The notes under the pieces were generated by a model that was given only the letters and a program-made list of their open reading frames with translations, searched no databases and was not told the origin of the DNA. A program made the position numbers and the translations under genes. This document shows positions 55,801 to 64,000 of a stretch of DNA of 64,000 nt, piece after piece. The stretch lies in contig NZ_AMXN01000005.1 of assembly GCF_000332645.1 (NCBI RefSeq), positions 186,001-250,000 on the forward strand, read 5' to 3'. This DNA comes from Bacillus inaquosorum KCTC 13429 (GTDB lineage: Bacteria > Bacillota > Bacilli > Bacillales > Bacillaceae). Within the stretch, counting starts at the first letter, position 1. Each line of letters begins with the position of its first letter.

Positions 55801-57360
55801 GACAACTGCCGGCTTCTCCAGCGCTATTGAAGAATTTGCCATATCGCTTGTTATCCCTAAAGGACCAGCCGTAAATGCCTGACGATACTGAAAATGCCTG
55901 CGGCCCTCTTGCAGTGTATATGAAACGTCTTGGAGCGGTACCTCTTCATTCTCTTTTATAAATTGCTTGACCTGATCCGCGGCCTTCATTGCAGCTTTTT
56001 CAGATCGGGCAGAAATAAGCATAAGGCAGTCTTCATGATCCTCTTGATGACGTCTTTCCTTCATCGGAGGCTCCTCCATGACAACATGAACATTCGTGCC
56101 GCCGATCCCAAAGGAACTGACGCCCGCTCGAAACACCCGGTCAGATGCTGTCCATTGTTTTGCTGATGTGCTGACATAAAAAGGACTGTTTTCAAAATCA
56201 ATTTTAGGATTGGGCTTTTTGTAATGAAGGCTTGGCGGCAGGGTTCTCGCTTTGAGACTCAGCGCCGTTTTAATAAACCCCGCAATTCCCGCGGCGGAAT
56301 CCAAATGACCGATATTCGTTTTAACAGAGCCGATCGCGCAGAATTGCTTCTTTTCTGTTTGAAACGCTTGTTTAAGCGCCTCTATTTCAACTGGATCACC
56401 TAACGAGGTGCCCGTGCCATGCGCTTCGACATAAGAAATACTTTCGGACTCTACACGGCTGATGTTCAGTGCTTTTCTAATGACATCTGCCTGCCCTTCG
56501 ATACTTGGCGCGGTGTAACCGACTTTACGGCTGCCGTCATTGTTATATGCTGATCCTTTAATGACAGCGTAAATATGATCTTGATCCTTCAGCGCCTGCT
56601 TTAAGGTTTTCAGCACTACAACACCGCAGCCTTCACCCCCGACTGTCCCTTTTGCTTCCGCGTCAAATGCGCGGCAGCGGCCGTCCGGCGACATAATCAT
56701 CCCTTCTTGATACATATAGCCCTTTTTATGGGGACAAGTCACCGTTACTCCTCCCGCCAGCGCCATTTTGCAGTCGCCGGTAAGCAAAGCTCTGGATGCG
56801 AGATGCACAGCGGTCAGAGAAGATGAACAGGCTGTATCCACTGCGATACTCGGCCCTTTCAAATTCAATTTGTATGAAATTTGTGTATTCATAAAATCCT
56901 TGTCCGTCAACTGAACAGCAGCAAACTGCTCAGAAGAACTGCTGCTTCTCAGCAGCATTGAACTTGCTTGCCAGTACAAATTCGCAGACGCAGCGCCGAA
57001 TAAGCCGATAGGCTGTGAATAGGTTTCGGGATTATAGCCGGCGTTTTCAAGGGATTCCCACGCGACTTCATGAAACATCCGCACTTGCGGGTCCATTACC
57101 TCGGCTTCGCGCTGTGAGTAGCCGAAAAACGCTGCGTCAAAGTGGTCATGCCGGTCTACTTTTCCTTTGGCCCTGACATAATTCTTATGATCGAGCTGTT
57201 CTTTAGGCACACCGGCTTCCATAAGCTCTTCTTTTGAGAAAAATGTAATGGATTCCGTGCCCGTTTTGATATTCTCCCAAAACTCTTCAATATTTTTGGC
57301 ACCGGGGAAACGGCAAGCCATTCCGATAACCGCTATTTCTAAGCCTGTTGTTTTACTCAT
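52834..57360 (-). CDS. amiK: Monomodular PKS: KS-AT-KR-ACP
   Basis: 1508 residues. KS about 6-430 (TACSSS Cys, EAHGTGT, NIGHL); AT about 525-810 (GHSIGE, HAFHS, malonyl); KR about 1120-1290 (ITGGLGGIG, catalytic Ser in SSLVSFLGAGG, Tyr and Asn in GYAASN) preceded by a structural half; ACP about 1395-1465 (GASSLD). It should extend the amino acid from the NRPS by one C2 unit and reduce the first ketone, giving the hydroxyl that later closes the lactone in a dihydroisocoumarin. The start overlaps the end of the NRPS gene by 8 bases. Symbol deduced from order. Confidence 0.87.
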   Translation of the reverse strand: MSKTTGLEIAVIGMACRFPGAKNIEEFWENIKTGTESITFFSKEELMEAGVPKEQLDHKNYVRAKGKVDRHDHFDAAFFGYSQREAEVMDPQVRMFHEVAWESLENAGYNPETYSQPIGLFGAASANLYWQASSMLLRSSSSSEQFAAVQLTDKDFMNTQISYKLNLKGPSIAVDTACSSSLTAVHLASRALLTGDCKMALAGGVTVTCPHKKGYMYQEGMIMSPDGRCRAFDAEAKGTVGGEGCGVVVLKTLKQALKDQDHIYAVIKGSAYNNDGSRKVGYTAPSIEGQADVIRKALNISRVESESISYVEAHGTGTSLGDPVEIEALKQAFQTEKKQFCAIGSVKTNIGHLDSAAGIAGFIKTALSLKARTLPPSLHYKKPNPKIDFENSPFYVSTSAKQWTASDRVFRAGVSSFGIGGTNVHVVMEEPPMKERRHQEDHEDCLMLISARSEKAAMKAADQVKQFIKENEEVPLQDVSYTLQEGRRHFQYRQAFTAGPLGITSDMANSSIALEKPAVVFMFSGQGSQYVNMGKQLYEMEPVFQEELERCFTILQAEEGLNIRSIMFPANEAESKEAEQLIHETSYTQPILFSFEYALASFLSKKGLKPQYMIGHSIGELTAACLSGICSLEDALHMVVMRGRLMQEMPEGEMLSVRLSGRETEMELTEGVELSASNSSDLSVVSGLMEPINAFAARLQSKGVAIQHLKTSHAFHSSMMKPAASRFADILQDMEFTAPVLPFISNVTGDWIQAEQAADPKYWASQIMEKVDFHSGLNTLLQMGNVVFVEIGPGNTLTQFVRKHEGFMTEQHAAVNMIRHPKEVSSDRVYLLNRIGRLWTHGVNMNWEHFRQGGSYERVPLPTYPFEHQVFPDPQTSQGGMEEKIKNELKLNVASSEKQLPFDKWFSVPFWERMEPVNETFTHQGKRILVFEENSNVSQYLLKQQAEAVSVHPGDYFAETDRNTFTVNHRDTAHFRKLLDELNARGFIPDEIIWMWLQDCDGRDGDIAEHTIAGYLPLLDLVRLLGTESNKRLNMTVVTNQAHDVTGMEDLQPHQAALTGVCLTIPQEYKQISCKAVDLCPDPRLGQSSWPEMISYELKKEDDQPIVAYRGNSRWIRQAKQPRKQDEIDMAGNLRHKGVYIITGGLGGIGLSLASHLAETVQAKLVLLSRTGLPDKLRANDDTAKKLKAVEELEKAGAEVLVLQADISDETELQKALQTAESRFGQAIHGVIHAAGIPDGKVIHARTPDDERHMAKAKITGTALLRKALRNKQPDFFFICSSLVSFLGAGGQVGYAASNAFLDSYAHACRKEGENMVTVNWDRWEQVGMAYESETAAILSKIVDKEEQHQGILPAQGAKAFMRALQLRYPQVLISLQDVNKRMKDSYVKEDRQTAAHVLTKDRLDTLEERLMNIFKDYFHSETDVNMNFFELGASSLDLLQVSGRIKNELGVDIPVVMMYAHPTVASLTQAVKAQQSGDDLHIKGIEPDRQKAINEGKNRRKQRMRRK

Positions 57361-60022
57361 CAGAAATCCCGCCTAACAGTTGTGCGACATTTTCTAAATC
57401 CTCCGCTGCCTCTTCCCCACTCTCAGCATTTGCCTGAGAACCCTCAGACTCCGTTTGCCTGCTGAGCTGGGCAGCTATTGCCGATACGGAGGTATATTGA
57501 AACAGCTGAACAACAGACAGCTCTTGTCCAAACTGCTCTTTCAATTTGTTCGATAATTCTACGATGTGAAATGAGTTTCCGCCGATATCAAAAAAGTTAT
57601 CTTCCATGCTGATATCAGATTCAGGTATATTCAAAATGCCAGCAAAAATGGAAACCAGCTTTTTCTCAGTTTCATTGTGCGGTTTTATGACCTGCTCGTC
57701 AGATTCAGGCTCTTCCATAGGATCTGGAAGCTCCTTGAGATCAAGCTTCCCTGACAGGTTCATTGGAAATGAGTCCACGCGGATGAATCGTCTCGGAATC
57801 ATATAACCCGGCAGCTTTTCTCCTAAAAACCCTCTCATTTTTCGAGTTTTCAGTTTTTGATCGGAAATGAGATACGCCACAAGAAACTGATCATCTGATT
57901 CCTTTTGAACTGGAATAATCACCGCGTCATGAATGATTTGTCCCGACTCCCGGTAATCAAGCAAGGCTTTTCTAATCTCATCAAGCTCTACTCTGAATCC
58001 TCTTATTTTCACTTGATCATCATACCTGCCAAAAAATTCGATTAAGCCGTCAGAACGCCATCTCGCCAAGTCGCCGGTATGATAAAGCTTGCCGGCAGGA
58101 ATATGCTGCGGTTCTGTAAATTTTTCTGCCGTCAGCTCTGGCTGACAGATATATCCTCTTGCCACCCCATCTCCGGCAATGCACAGTTCTCCGTATACGC
58201 CAATGGGCACAGGCTGTCCGCAATGATCTAAAATATAAATCTGTTCATTCGGCATCGGCCTGCCGATCGGTACGACGGGTTCATTCCAAGAATCAGGTAT
58301 GGTAAAAGCCGCTGACTGTACAGTACATTCCGTCGGACCATAATTATTTGTCATCACCGGCTTATCAGCACGAAACGTTTGTAAATATTGCTGAACCAAT
58401 TGGGGAGGCAGAATTTCGCCGCCAGCCATTATTAACTTCAATTCGTCAACGTGATGCGGCTCTTTCTCAGCGGCTTTGAGCATTAAGCGCAAATGAGAAG
58501 GTGTCGCATCTGAAATATGAATGCGGTTCTCCTCATAAAAAGACCACAGCTGCTTTCCATCCATCCTTGCATGATCCGGTGCAATATATAAGGTGTGTCC
58601 AAGAAGCACTGCCGGAAATATCGTTTGCACGGATGCGTCAAAAATATGTGAAGCAAGCATGCCGATGCGGAGATGCTCTTGTGAAAACGGCTCAAAATGA
58701 AGGCTGTCTATGCCATATACTAAATTGATGACTTGACGATGCTCCACCATCACGCCTTTCGGTTTTCCTGTTGTCCCTGATGTATACAGCACATAAGCGA
58801 GATTTTCAGGAGACGGCAGACGCCCATGTTCCGCCGCCCCTTCAAATTTCATCATTTCCTCTATAAATAAGCTTTTTTGATCCTCAGCAGAAATGTCATA
58901 ATCCTCGTTCGTGATCACAAACCGCGAACCGCTGTTTTTCAGCATATAATCCATCCGTTCGGACGGCATATTTACATCTATCGGCAAATAAGGACATCCT
59001 GCTTTCAATATGCCTAATATGCCAATAACCATTTCTGCTGAGCGATGAACCATCAGCCCCACAGGCTCCTCATGACGAACACCTTCTTTTATCAAAAAAG
59101 CAGCAACCCGGTCTGACAATTCATCAGCCTCACCGTATGTGAAACTGACATCTTCATACACAATTGCAGGCTGATTAGGTTTGAGAGCTGCCTGTTCTTT
59201 GAAGAGATCGACAATCGATTTTTCTTTCGGATAGGGCTGATTTGTGTGATTAAATGTCGTGATGATTCTCTCTCTCTCCTCATGAGAAAGTAACTGCAGC
59301 TCAGAGACCAGAGTCTCAGGCGCCGACAAAGCCCGGTCCGCCAGCATACAAAAATGGCCGGCTATCCGTTTAGCAGTATCGAATGTGTAATGCTTCAAAT
59401 TCCAGCTCAACTTTCCAGTCAATGTCCCTTCATCACGCTGAATGGAAATAAGTATATTCGTGTCCAGCGCTTTCAAAGAGGACGGCTGCTGAAGATCATT
59501 CATAGCAAGGGAAACGCCGAAGCGGGGCTCCTCTTTTTTATGCAAAGGATGAAGCTCGTCCAATAGTATTTTCACAGGATAATTTTGATGGGCATACACT
59601 TCTTGAAAAGCTTGTTTCACATGCTCTAGACAGTCTCTGAAACTCATAGAAGGATTGATTTTCACCAACAGCGGAAGAAGATCATTGATCACCGGCTGTG
59701 TTTCCCGCTGTCTCAACACAGGGGCCGACGCCATGATATCCGTTCTTCCGCTGTACCTGTGCAGCAATGTGACTGCCGCAGTCATAAAAATGATAAACAT
59801 ACGCAAATCTGAAGCTCCGGATGCCTTTAAGATGGCCTTTTCCAGCTGAGCCGGGAATGAAAAAGTGAATGAAGCTTCTTCATCGTTTTGATCAAGAAGC
59901 TGTGAATCATAAGGAAAACGGCAGTCCGACGGGATTTGAGATAATAGAGAAGTCCAATATTGCCGCTCCTTCACTTTTTCAAGAGCTGCGGTTTTCAATT
60001 GAAAGACATCGGTTTGGTTCAT
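57353..60022 (-). CDS. amiJ: NRPS: vestigial C half - A - PCP
   Basis: 889 residues. Residues ~20-250 look like only the C-terminal half of a condensation domain (no HHxxxDG). The adenylation domain (~265-760) has LYTSGTTGKPKG (A3), NNYGPTE (A5), YHTGDLARW (A7) and NLSGKLDLKEL (A10 Lys). The PCP (~795-860) has DIGGNSFH. By comparison with GrsA I read the pocket as D-A-Q-D-I-A-N-V-Q-K, which matches no code I know with certainty; leucine is expected if the product is amicoumacin. The complete condensation domain that acts on this PCP is at the end of the preceding gene. Starts after AGGTGA; symbol deduced from order. Confidence 0.85.
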   Translation of the reverse strand: MNQTDVFQLKTAALEKVKERQYWTSLLSQIPSDCRFPYDSQLLDQNDEEASFTFSFPAQLEKAILKASGASDLRMFIIFMTAAVTLLHRYSGRTDIMASAPVLRQRETQPVINDLLPLLVKINPSMSFRDCLEHVKQAFQEVYAHQNYPVKILLDELHPLHKKEEPRFGVSLAMNDLQQPSSLKALDTNILISIQRDEGTLTGKLSWNLKHYTFDTAKRIAGHFCMLADRALSAPETLVSELQLLSHEERERIITTFNHTNQPYPKEKSIVDLFKEQAALKPNQPAIVYEDVSFTYGEADELSDRVAAFLIKEGVRHEEPVGLMVHRSAEMVIGILGILKAGCPYLPIDVNMPSERMDYMLKNSGSRFVITNEDYDISAEDQKSLFIEEMMKFEGAAEHGRLPSPENLAYVLYTSGTTGKPKGVMVEHRQVINLVYGIDSLHFEPFSQEHLRIGMLASHIFDASVQTIFPAVLLGHTLYIAPDHARMDGKQLWSFYEENRIHISDATPSHLRLMLKAAEKEPHHVDELKLIMAGGEILPPQLVQQYLQTFRADKPVMTNNYGPTECTVQSAAFTIPDSWNEPVVPIGRPMPNEQIYILDHCGQPVPIGVYGELCIAGDGVARGYICQPELTAEKFTEPQHIPAGKLYHTGDLARWRSDGLIEFFGRYDDQVKIRGFRVELDEIRKALLDYRESGQIIHDAVIIPVQKESDDQFLVAYLISDQKLKTRKMRGFLGEKLPGYMIPRRFIRVDSFPMNLSGKLDLKELPDPMEEPESDEQVIKPHNETEKKLVSIFAGILNIPESDISMEDNFFDIGGNSFHIVELSNKLKEQFGQELSVVQLFQYTSVSAIAAQLSRQTESEGSQANAESGEEAAEDLENVAQLLGGISDE

Positions 60023-60041
60023 TGTTATTCACCTATTTCTG

Positions 60042-63000
60042 CTAGATTTTCAGATCGTCTAGTTCCAGCAACGATACCTTTTCTAAATCATTGATGCCTG
60101 AAGTCAGGTCAATATCCTTGAGAGCGGTTTGCTTACAATCAATCACGGCTGACAGCACCTTTTTAATCCCTTTCGCAACGCTTTCAATGGTTTCTCTTGT
60201 AAACAGCTCAGTGCTGTATTCAATGACAGAAGATAAACCGTTTTCGTCTTCTGAAGCGATCCAAAGCAAATCAAACCGGGAAACCGCTGTTTCATATTCA
60301 TAGTCGGTTAGTGTGATCCCGTCTACCTCTAAAGCAGGCTGGCTTAGATTCTGCAGAGCAAAAACGGTATCAAAAATATGATTCCTATTTAACGTCCTAT
60401 CTAACTTCAAATCTTGAACCATATGTTCATACTGATAATCTTGATGATCAAAGTCATCAATCACCAACTGCTTGACATGGTGCAGAAATTGAGTGAACGT
60501 CATCTCTTTTTTCGGATAAAACCGAAGCGGAAGCATATTAACGAATATACCGATGATCCGCTGCAGTTCCTCCTGCCTTCTCCCTGCGACCGGAACGCCG
60601 ACTACAATGTCGGACTGTCCAGTGAGCTTGTGCAGCAGGATTTGATAGATTGATAAAAGTCCCATAAACAGCGTGGCATCTTCATCGGCCATAATGGATT
60701 TAAACGCCTCAAGCTCTTTTTTGCTTATATAAAAACGATAATGGGCGCCGGCAAAGCTTTTGACATCAGGTCTCTGGTAATCAGCCGGCAGCTGAAGCTC
60801 ACGGAAGCCGTCAAGCCGTTTCAGCCAATATGTTTTCACCTCATTCAGATCTTCAGACTGAAGCATCTGATTCTGCCATTCTGAGAAATCTTTATATTGC
60901 AGTTCAAGCGGTGCAAGCTCTTTGCCGTCATACAGATCCATAAATTCGCTGACCAAGATATCCTGAGATAAACCGTCAGAAATAATATGGTGCATATCGA
61001 GCATCAGAATATACTCGTTTTCAGAGTTCTTAATAACACCAGCTCTCATCAGGGGAGCCTGATCAAGCTGGAACGGCTTTAAAAAGCTGCTGATGACTTC
61101 TTGTTCTTTTTGGTTTTGCCCTTCCTGGCCTGCCACATTTGATAGGTCAAAAAAGTCTGCATGAAATTCCGCATGCTCAGCTATGCACTGCATAGGAACA
61201 CCGTCTATTGCTTTAAAGGATGTTCTTAAACTCTCATGACGATTAATCAATTGCCGGAACACATTCTCAAGCCTTTGCATATCAAGCTTTCCTGCAATCC
61301 GGCCGGCAGTGAACTCATTGTAGCCAGTGCTTGTTTGATCTAACTGCTGAACAAGATAAAGCCGTTTTTGCGCTGAGGACAACGGATAATAATCCCGTTT
61401 TTCAGCTTTTTCTATCTTTCTGTACATCTTCTTGTCGGCTTGGCTGATAAATTCGGCCATCTGCCTGATCGTCGGAATGTTAAAGAAATCCGGCAGCGCA
61501 ATTTCCACATTGAATGCTTGATGAATAATGGAAATGAAAGTAATCGCTTTTAACGAATCCCCGCCCATCTCAAAGAAATCATCGTCTATGCCGATTTGAT
61601 CAATCTTGAAAAATGACTGCCAATGAACAAGGAGTTCTTTCTCTATATCAGTTACTGGTTCAACATATTCAGCGGTAAGTTCTGGCCGCCCGTACAGCGA
61701 AACGTCCTCTTGCTCTTCACCGTTAGGCTGCTGCAGACGATTCACATATTTTTGTATCCTCTCCTGCAGATCCGTGGCAGACACTACAATCTGATCCATA
61801 AGATCAAATGTGAAAATTTTCTCGAAAACCTCTCTGCCCTCATGCGCACGAATCAGGGTATTTTCTAAATCCCCTCCGACTGGAATATCCGGTTTTTTGC
61901 CGTCTTCAAATTCCCAGCCGTCTAAATTTAGGGCTGTCCACTGAACAGGATGCTGCGTATTATGTTTATATACAAAGGCATCAACAAACTGGTTAACTGC
62001 AGTATAGGCGGTAAATCCAAGTCCTCCCAATATCGGAGACAAGGACGAAATCAAAAAGCAGAAATCAAGCGGTCGATCGGCCAACACTTTTTCTAATACC
62101 GCAACGCCCGTCATTTTTGCTCGAAAGTGAGTATTCGAAAAACTTTTATCCGTTTGTTCCATCATCCTGAATGATTGTTCGCCTGTTATTCCAGCTGCAT
62201 AAATTACACCATGAATGGAGCCGTACTTACGTTCAGCCACATGAACCAGTTCAGACATATCCGCTTCACAGCTTGCATCCGCAGCAACAGCAGTGACTTC
62301 TGCGCCTGTTTTTTCTATCTCATATATTGATTTTATTTTTTTAACGATTGGATCATCCTCAGCATGCGTGCTGATTAAGGACTCCCATTCACTCCGTGGC
62401 GGTAGGCCGGAACGGCTTGTCAGAATCAGTTTTCCTTTTGTTTTCTCAGCAATGGTTTTTGCAGCATGTAAACCGATGAAGCCCAGCCCGCCAATCAGAA
62501 TATATACGCCTCCAGGACGAAGGTGCCCCTGCGATGATTCTGCAGGCACGGCTTTGTGAATAAAATTCCTGGTGTACCTTTTATTATTTCTGTAAACCGT
62601 TAGGAGATTGCCTGATTCGGTCATCAGCTCTGATCTGATGAGTCCCAGCAGCTTGTCTTCTTTCCAGGAATCTTCTTTCTGTCTGTCTATATCAATCACT
62701 CGATAGCGAAGGAACGGTGTTTCCTGAGATATGACCATACTCGGCCCCAGATGTACGGCTTTCTCTGGATACAGCATGTCTTCTCCGCCTAGCTGATACG
62801 TAAGGGACGATAACACAAAGATCGAAATGTCCTGCTTTGTTCCTTTCTTTTTCAATGCTTGCCCTAAGTAAAGCAAAGAGTAATAGGATTCGTTTTGCAT
62901 CTGCTCAATCCACTCGGCAGCAGCGGTTTCATTCTTCTCTGCCAGCCCCCAGAGGTGCAAAATCCGGCTGTACTGAATCTTTTCCTTCTCCAACACTTCA

Positions 63001-64000
63001 AAAAGACGGCAGTAATCTTCCGCAGAGTCTGGGCTGAGTGTGTACACTCCTTTTTCAACCTGCTGAAAGTTATGTCCTTTTTTAACGATGACACAATAAG
63101 CACAGGTGGATTGCAGCCCCTGAATAAGCTTATGGGAAAAATCTCCATCCTCCATGAAGACAAGCAAACGTTGTTCCGTCGCTTCAATCTCGCGGGGAAT
63201 CGGCAGGATTTCTTTTTCCCATTGCGGCAGATAAAACCACTCCTGAAGCGGGAGCTTTCCTCCTGAATGTTTTTTGCCTTTTCCGCTGGCGGTATGTTTC
63301 CGTTTGTGCCAGAAGGATTCCTTTTCAAAAGGATATTGAGGCATAGTAATCTTTTCAGGATGTCTGCCCTCGTGCAGCCCGCGCCAATCAATGTCCGCGC
63401 CATACATCCACAGCGTGCCAATTCTGCTGAGTAAAAATTGGACATCTGACATACTCTGTCTGCTGTGTTTCAGCACATTGCAAGCATGCTGGCGCAGCTC
63501 ATCGTTAATCGATCTCTTCACCAGCACACTTAAATCTTGTCCCGGGCCGATTTCGATAAAAATAGCATCTTCCTGTTTCGTTAACACGCCAATACCCTCG
63601 GCAAAGCGAACAGTCTCAGTCATGTGCCGTTTCCAATAGTCATAGTCCGCAGCTTCTTCATCCGCTATCCAGTCTCCCGTTAAATTCGAAAAGAAAGGAA
63701 CATCCGGTTTTTGATAAGAAATGCGCTTAGCCGTATTTCCAAATCGTTCAGCGGCGGAAGCCATGACGTGTGAGTGAGCAGCAATTGAACCTTTTACTCT
63801 CATACAAAGCACTTTTTTGGCTTTTAACTGTTCTTCAAATGCGGAAATGTCAGACTCAAGCCCCGACACAATGCAAGAAGCGTCATTAACAACAGCCAAT
63901 GAAATGCAATCAGGGAGAATCGCTTTCAGTTCTTCCTCTGGCATTGGCACGCTTAGCATGATGCCTGACGGCGCTTCGTGCATCGCTTGTCCACGTAAGC
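60042..64000 (-). CDS. amiI: PKS/NRPS hybrid, C-terminal part: ..AT-KR-ACP-C (runs off the window)
   Basis: The frame stays open to base 64000 (LRGQAMHEAPSG is in frame), so the KS and first AT half with GHSxG are outside. Visible: the rest of an AT (about first 160 residues) whose specificity segment reads IAAHSH instead of malonyl-type HAFHS; KR with structural half ~250-470 and catalytic half ~495-680 (GGLGFIG, SSLSPILGGLGFTAYTAVN); ACP ~790-860 (GGDSLK); full condensation domain ~880-1290 with intact HHIISDG. The order fits extension of an Asn starter with an oxygenated malonyl unit, ketoreduction, then amide formation with the amino acid on the next protein. Symbol deduced from order. 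Confidence 0.85.
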   Translation of the reverse strand, partial: LRGQAMHEAPSGIMLSVPMPEEELKAILPDCISLAVVNDASCIVSGLESDISAFEEQLKAKKVLCMRVKGSIAAHSHVMASAAERFGNTAKRISYQKPDVPFFSNLTGDWIADEEAADYDYWKRHMTETVRFAEGIGVLTKQEDAIFIEIGPGQDLSVLVKRSINDELRQHACNVLKHSRQSMSDVQFLLSRIGTLWMYGADIDWRGLHEGRHPEKITMPQYPFEKESFWHKRKHTASGKGKKHSGGKLPLQEWFYLPQWEKEILPIPREIEATEQRLLVFMEDGDFSHKLIQGLQSTCAYCVIVKKGHNFQQVEKGVYTLSPDSAEDYCRLFEVLEKEKIQYSRILHLWGLAEKNETAAAEWIEQMQNESYYSLLYLGQALKKKGTKQDISIFVLSSLTYQLGGEDMLYPEKAVHLGPSMVISQETPFLRYRVIDIDRQKEDSWKEDKLLGLIRSELMTESGNLLTVYRNNKRYTRNFIHKAVPAESSQGHLRPGGVYILIGGLGFIGLHAAKTIAEKTKGKLILTSRSGLPPRSEWESLISTHAEDDPIVKKIKSIYEIEKTGAEVTAVAADASCEADMSELVHVAERKYGSIHGVIYAAGITGEQSFRMMEQTDKSFSNTHFRAKMTGVAVLEKVLADRPLDFCFLISSLSPILGGLGFTAYTAVNQFVDAFVYKHNTQHPVQWTALNLDGWEFEDGKKPDIPVGGDLENTLIRAHEGREVFEKIFTFDLMDQIVVSATDLQERIQKYVNRLQQPNGEEQEDVSLYGRPELTAEYVEPVTDIEKELLVHWQSFFKIDQIGIDDDFFEMGGDSLKAITFISIIHQAFNVEIALPDFFNIPTIRQMAEFISQADKKMYRKIEKAEKRDYYPLSSAQKRLYLVQQLDQTSTGYNEFTAGRIAGKLDMQRLENVFRQLINRHESLRTSFKAIDGVPMQCIAEHAEFHADFFDLSNVAGQEGQNQKEQEVISSFLKPFQLDQAPLMRAGVIKNSENEYILMLDMHHIISDGLSQDILVSEFMDLYDGKELAPLELQYKDFSEWQNQMLQSEDLNEVKTYWLKRLDGFRELQLPADYQRPDVKSFAGAHYRFYISKKELEAFKSIMADEDATLFMGLLSIYQILLHKLTGQSDIVVGVPVAGRRQEELQRIIGIFVNMLPLRFYPKKEMTFTQFLHHVKQLVIDDFDHQDYQYEHMVQDLKLDRTLNRNHIFDTVFALQNLSQPALEVDGITLTDYEYETAVSRFDLLWIASEDENGLSSVIEYSTELFTRETIESVAKGIKKVLSAVIDCKQTALKDIDLTSGINDLEKVSLLELDDLKI

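Larger units (their letters stand above)
36389..64000 (-). other. Amicoumacin-type hybrid cis-AT PKS/NRPS gene cluster (3' portion)
   Basis: Five megasynthase genes read from 64000 down to 38833, followed without break by the kinase; the phosphatase at 36389 is on the opposite strand. Junctions are 19, -8, 17, 1 and -8 bases, so the set is one coupled operon. The start of the cluster lies beyond the window. Counted modules are: an Asn-side extender module with KR, a condensation domain, one amino-acid module, then four C2 extensions with KR in the first and third. No thioesterase, enoylreductase or dehydratase is seen. Confidence 0.75.

Noticed and set aside
38833..64000. Trans-AT polyketide cluster such as bacillaene, difficidin or macrolactin
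   Set aside because: All modules carry their own AT-shaped domain and there are no KS0, branching or free AT genes in view; domain order fits a cis-AT line.
1..64000. CRISPR array, tRNA or rRNA genes, or a prophage
   Set aside because: No regularly spaced direct repeats, tRNA-like cloverleaf, rRNA text or phage structural genes were seen.

Overview
The window looks like a chromosome segment of the Bacillus subtilis group. It carries the B. subtilis gene neighbourhood yesM-yesL-yesK-yesJ-cotJCBA-yesF-yesE-yezE-yeeK-yeeI-phrH-rapH-yeeG-yeeF-yezG-(defence island)-rlmCD-dgkB-swrC-yerO-gatBAC-opuE-sapB-yerI, written here in reverse of the usual B. subtilis 168 map direction. Gene lengths, sigma-E and sigma-B type promoters and an intact PhrH peptide (TDRNTT) agree with this. 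The exact species cannot be fixed by reading alone; names come from recognising proteins and gene order, not from a search.

Layout. 1-3.7 kb: start of the YesM sensor kinase, YesL, YesK, the acetyltransferase YesJ and the sporulation operon cotJABC. 3.7-5.65 kb: an apparent insertion of a TetR repressor divergent from an aromatic-acid decarboxylase. 5.7-8.9 kb: the yezE-yesE-yesF operon with two matching operators, the His/Gly/Tyr-rich coat protein YeeK and YebC-like YeeI. 9.1-18.2 kb: quorum-sensing and competition genes: rapH-phrH, an LXG nuclease toxin (YeeF) with two tandem YezG-type immunity genes, an Im9-like immunity protein, and a second rap-phr pair with predicted signal SRNMT. 18.3-23.4 kb: AT-rich island with a DprA-like/phosphoribosyltransferase/HAD operon, an AbiJ-like gene and degraded DNA. 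23.5-36.3 kb: core genes rlmCD, dgkB, swrC/yerO, gatCAB, opuE and sapB.

36.4-64 kb is the 3' part of a large hybrid cis-AT PKS/NRPS cluster on the minus strand, running off the window end. In transcription order: [..AT-KR-ACP-C] - [A-PCP] - [KS-AT-KR-ACP] - [KS-AT(dead)-ACP-KS-AT-KR-ACP] - [KS-AT-ACP-C(altered)-FkbH-ACP] - small-molecule kinase (yerI), facing a secreted alkaline phosphatase. The order and reduction pattern fit the amicoumacin skeleton: an Asn-hydroxymalonyl acyl part joined to one amino acid (expected Leu) extended by four C2 units with KR in steps 1 and 3, giving an 8-hydroxy-dihydroisocoumarin. The kinase would inactivate the product inside the cell and the phosphatase reactivate it outside. 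This is an inference from domains and from what is known of the ami cluster (AmiN kinase, AmiO phosphatase). The ami names on the PKS/NRPS genes are deduced from order.

Unusual points in the cluster are a GHSxG-less acyltransferase, a condensation domain with HN in place of HH, an FkbH-ACP pair fused to the last PKS, an acyltransferase with non-malonyl specificity residues, and no thioesterase in view.
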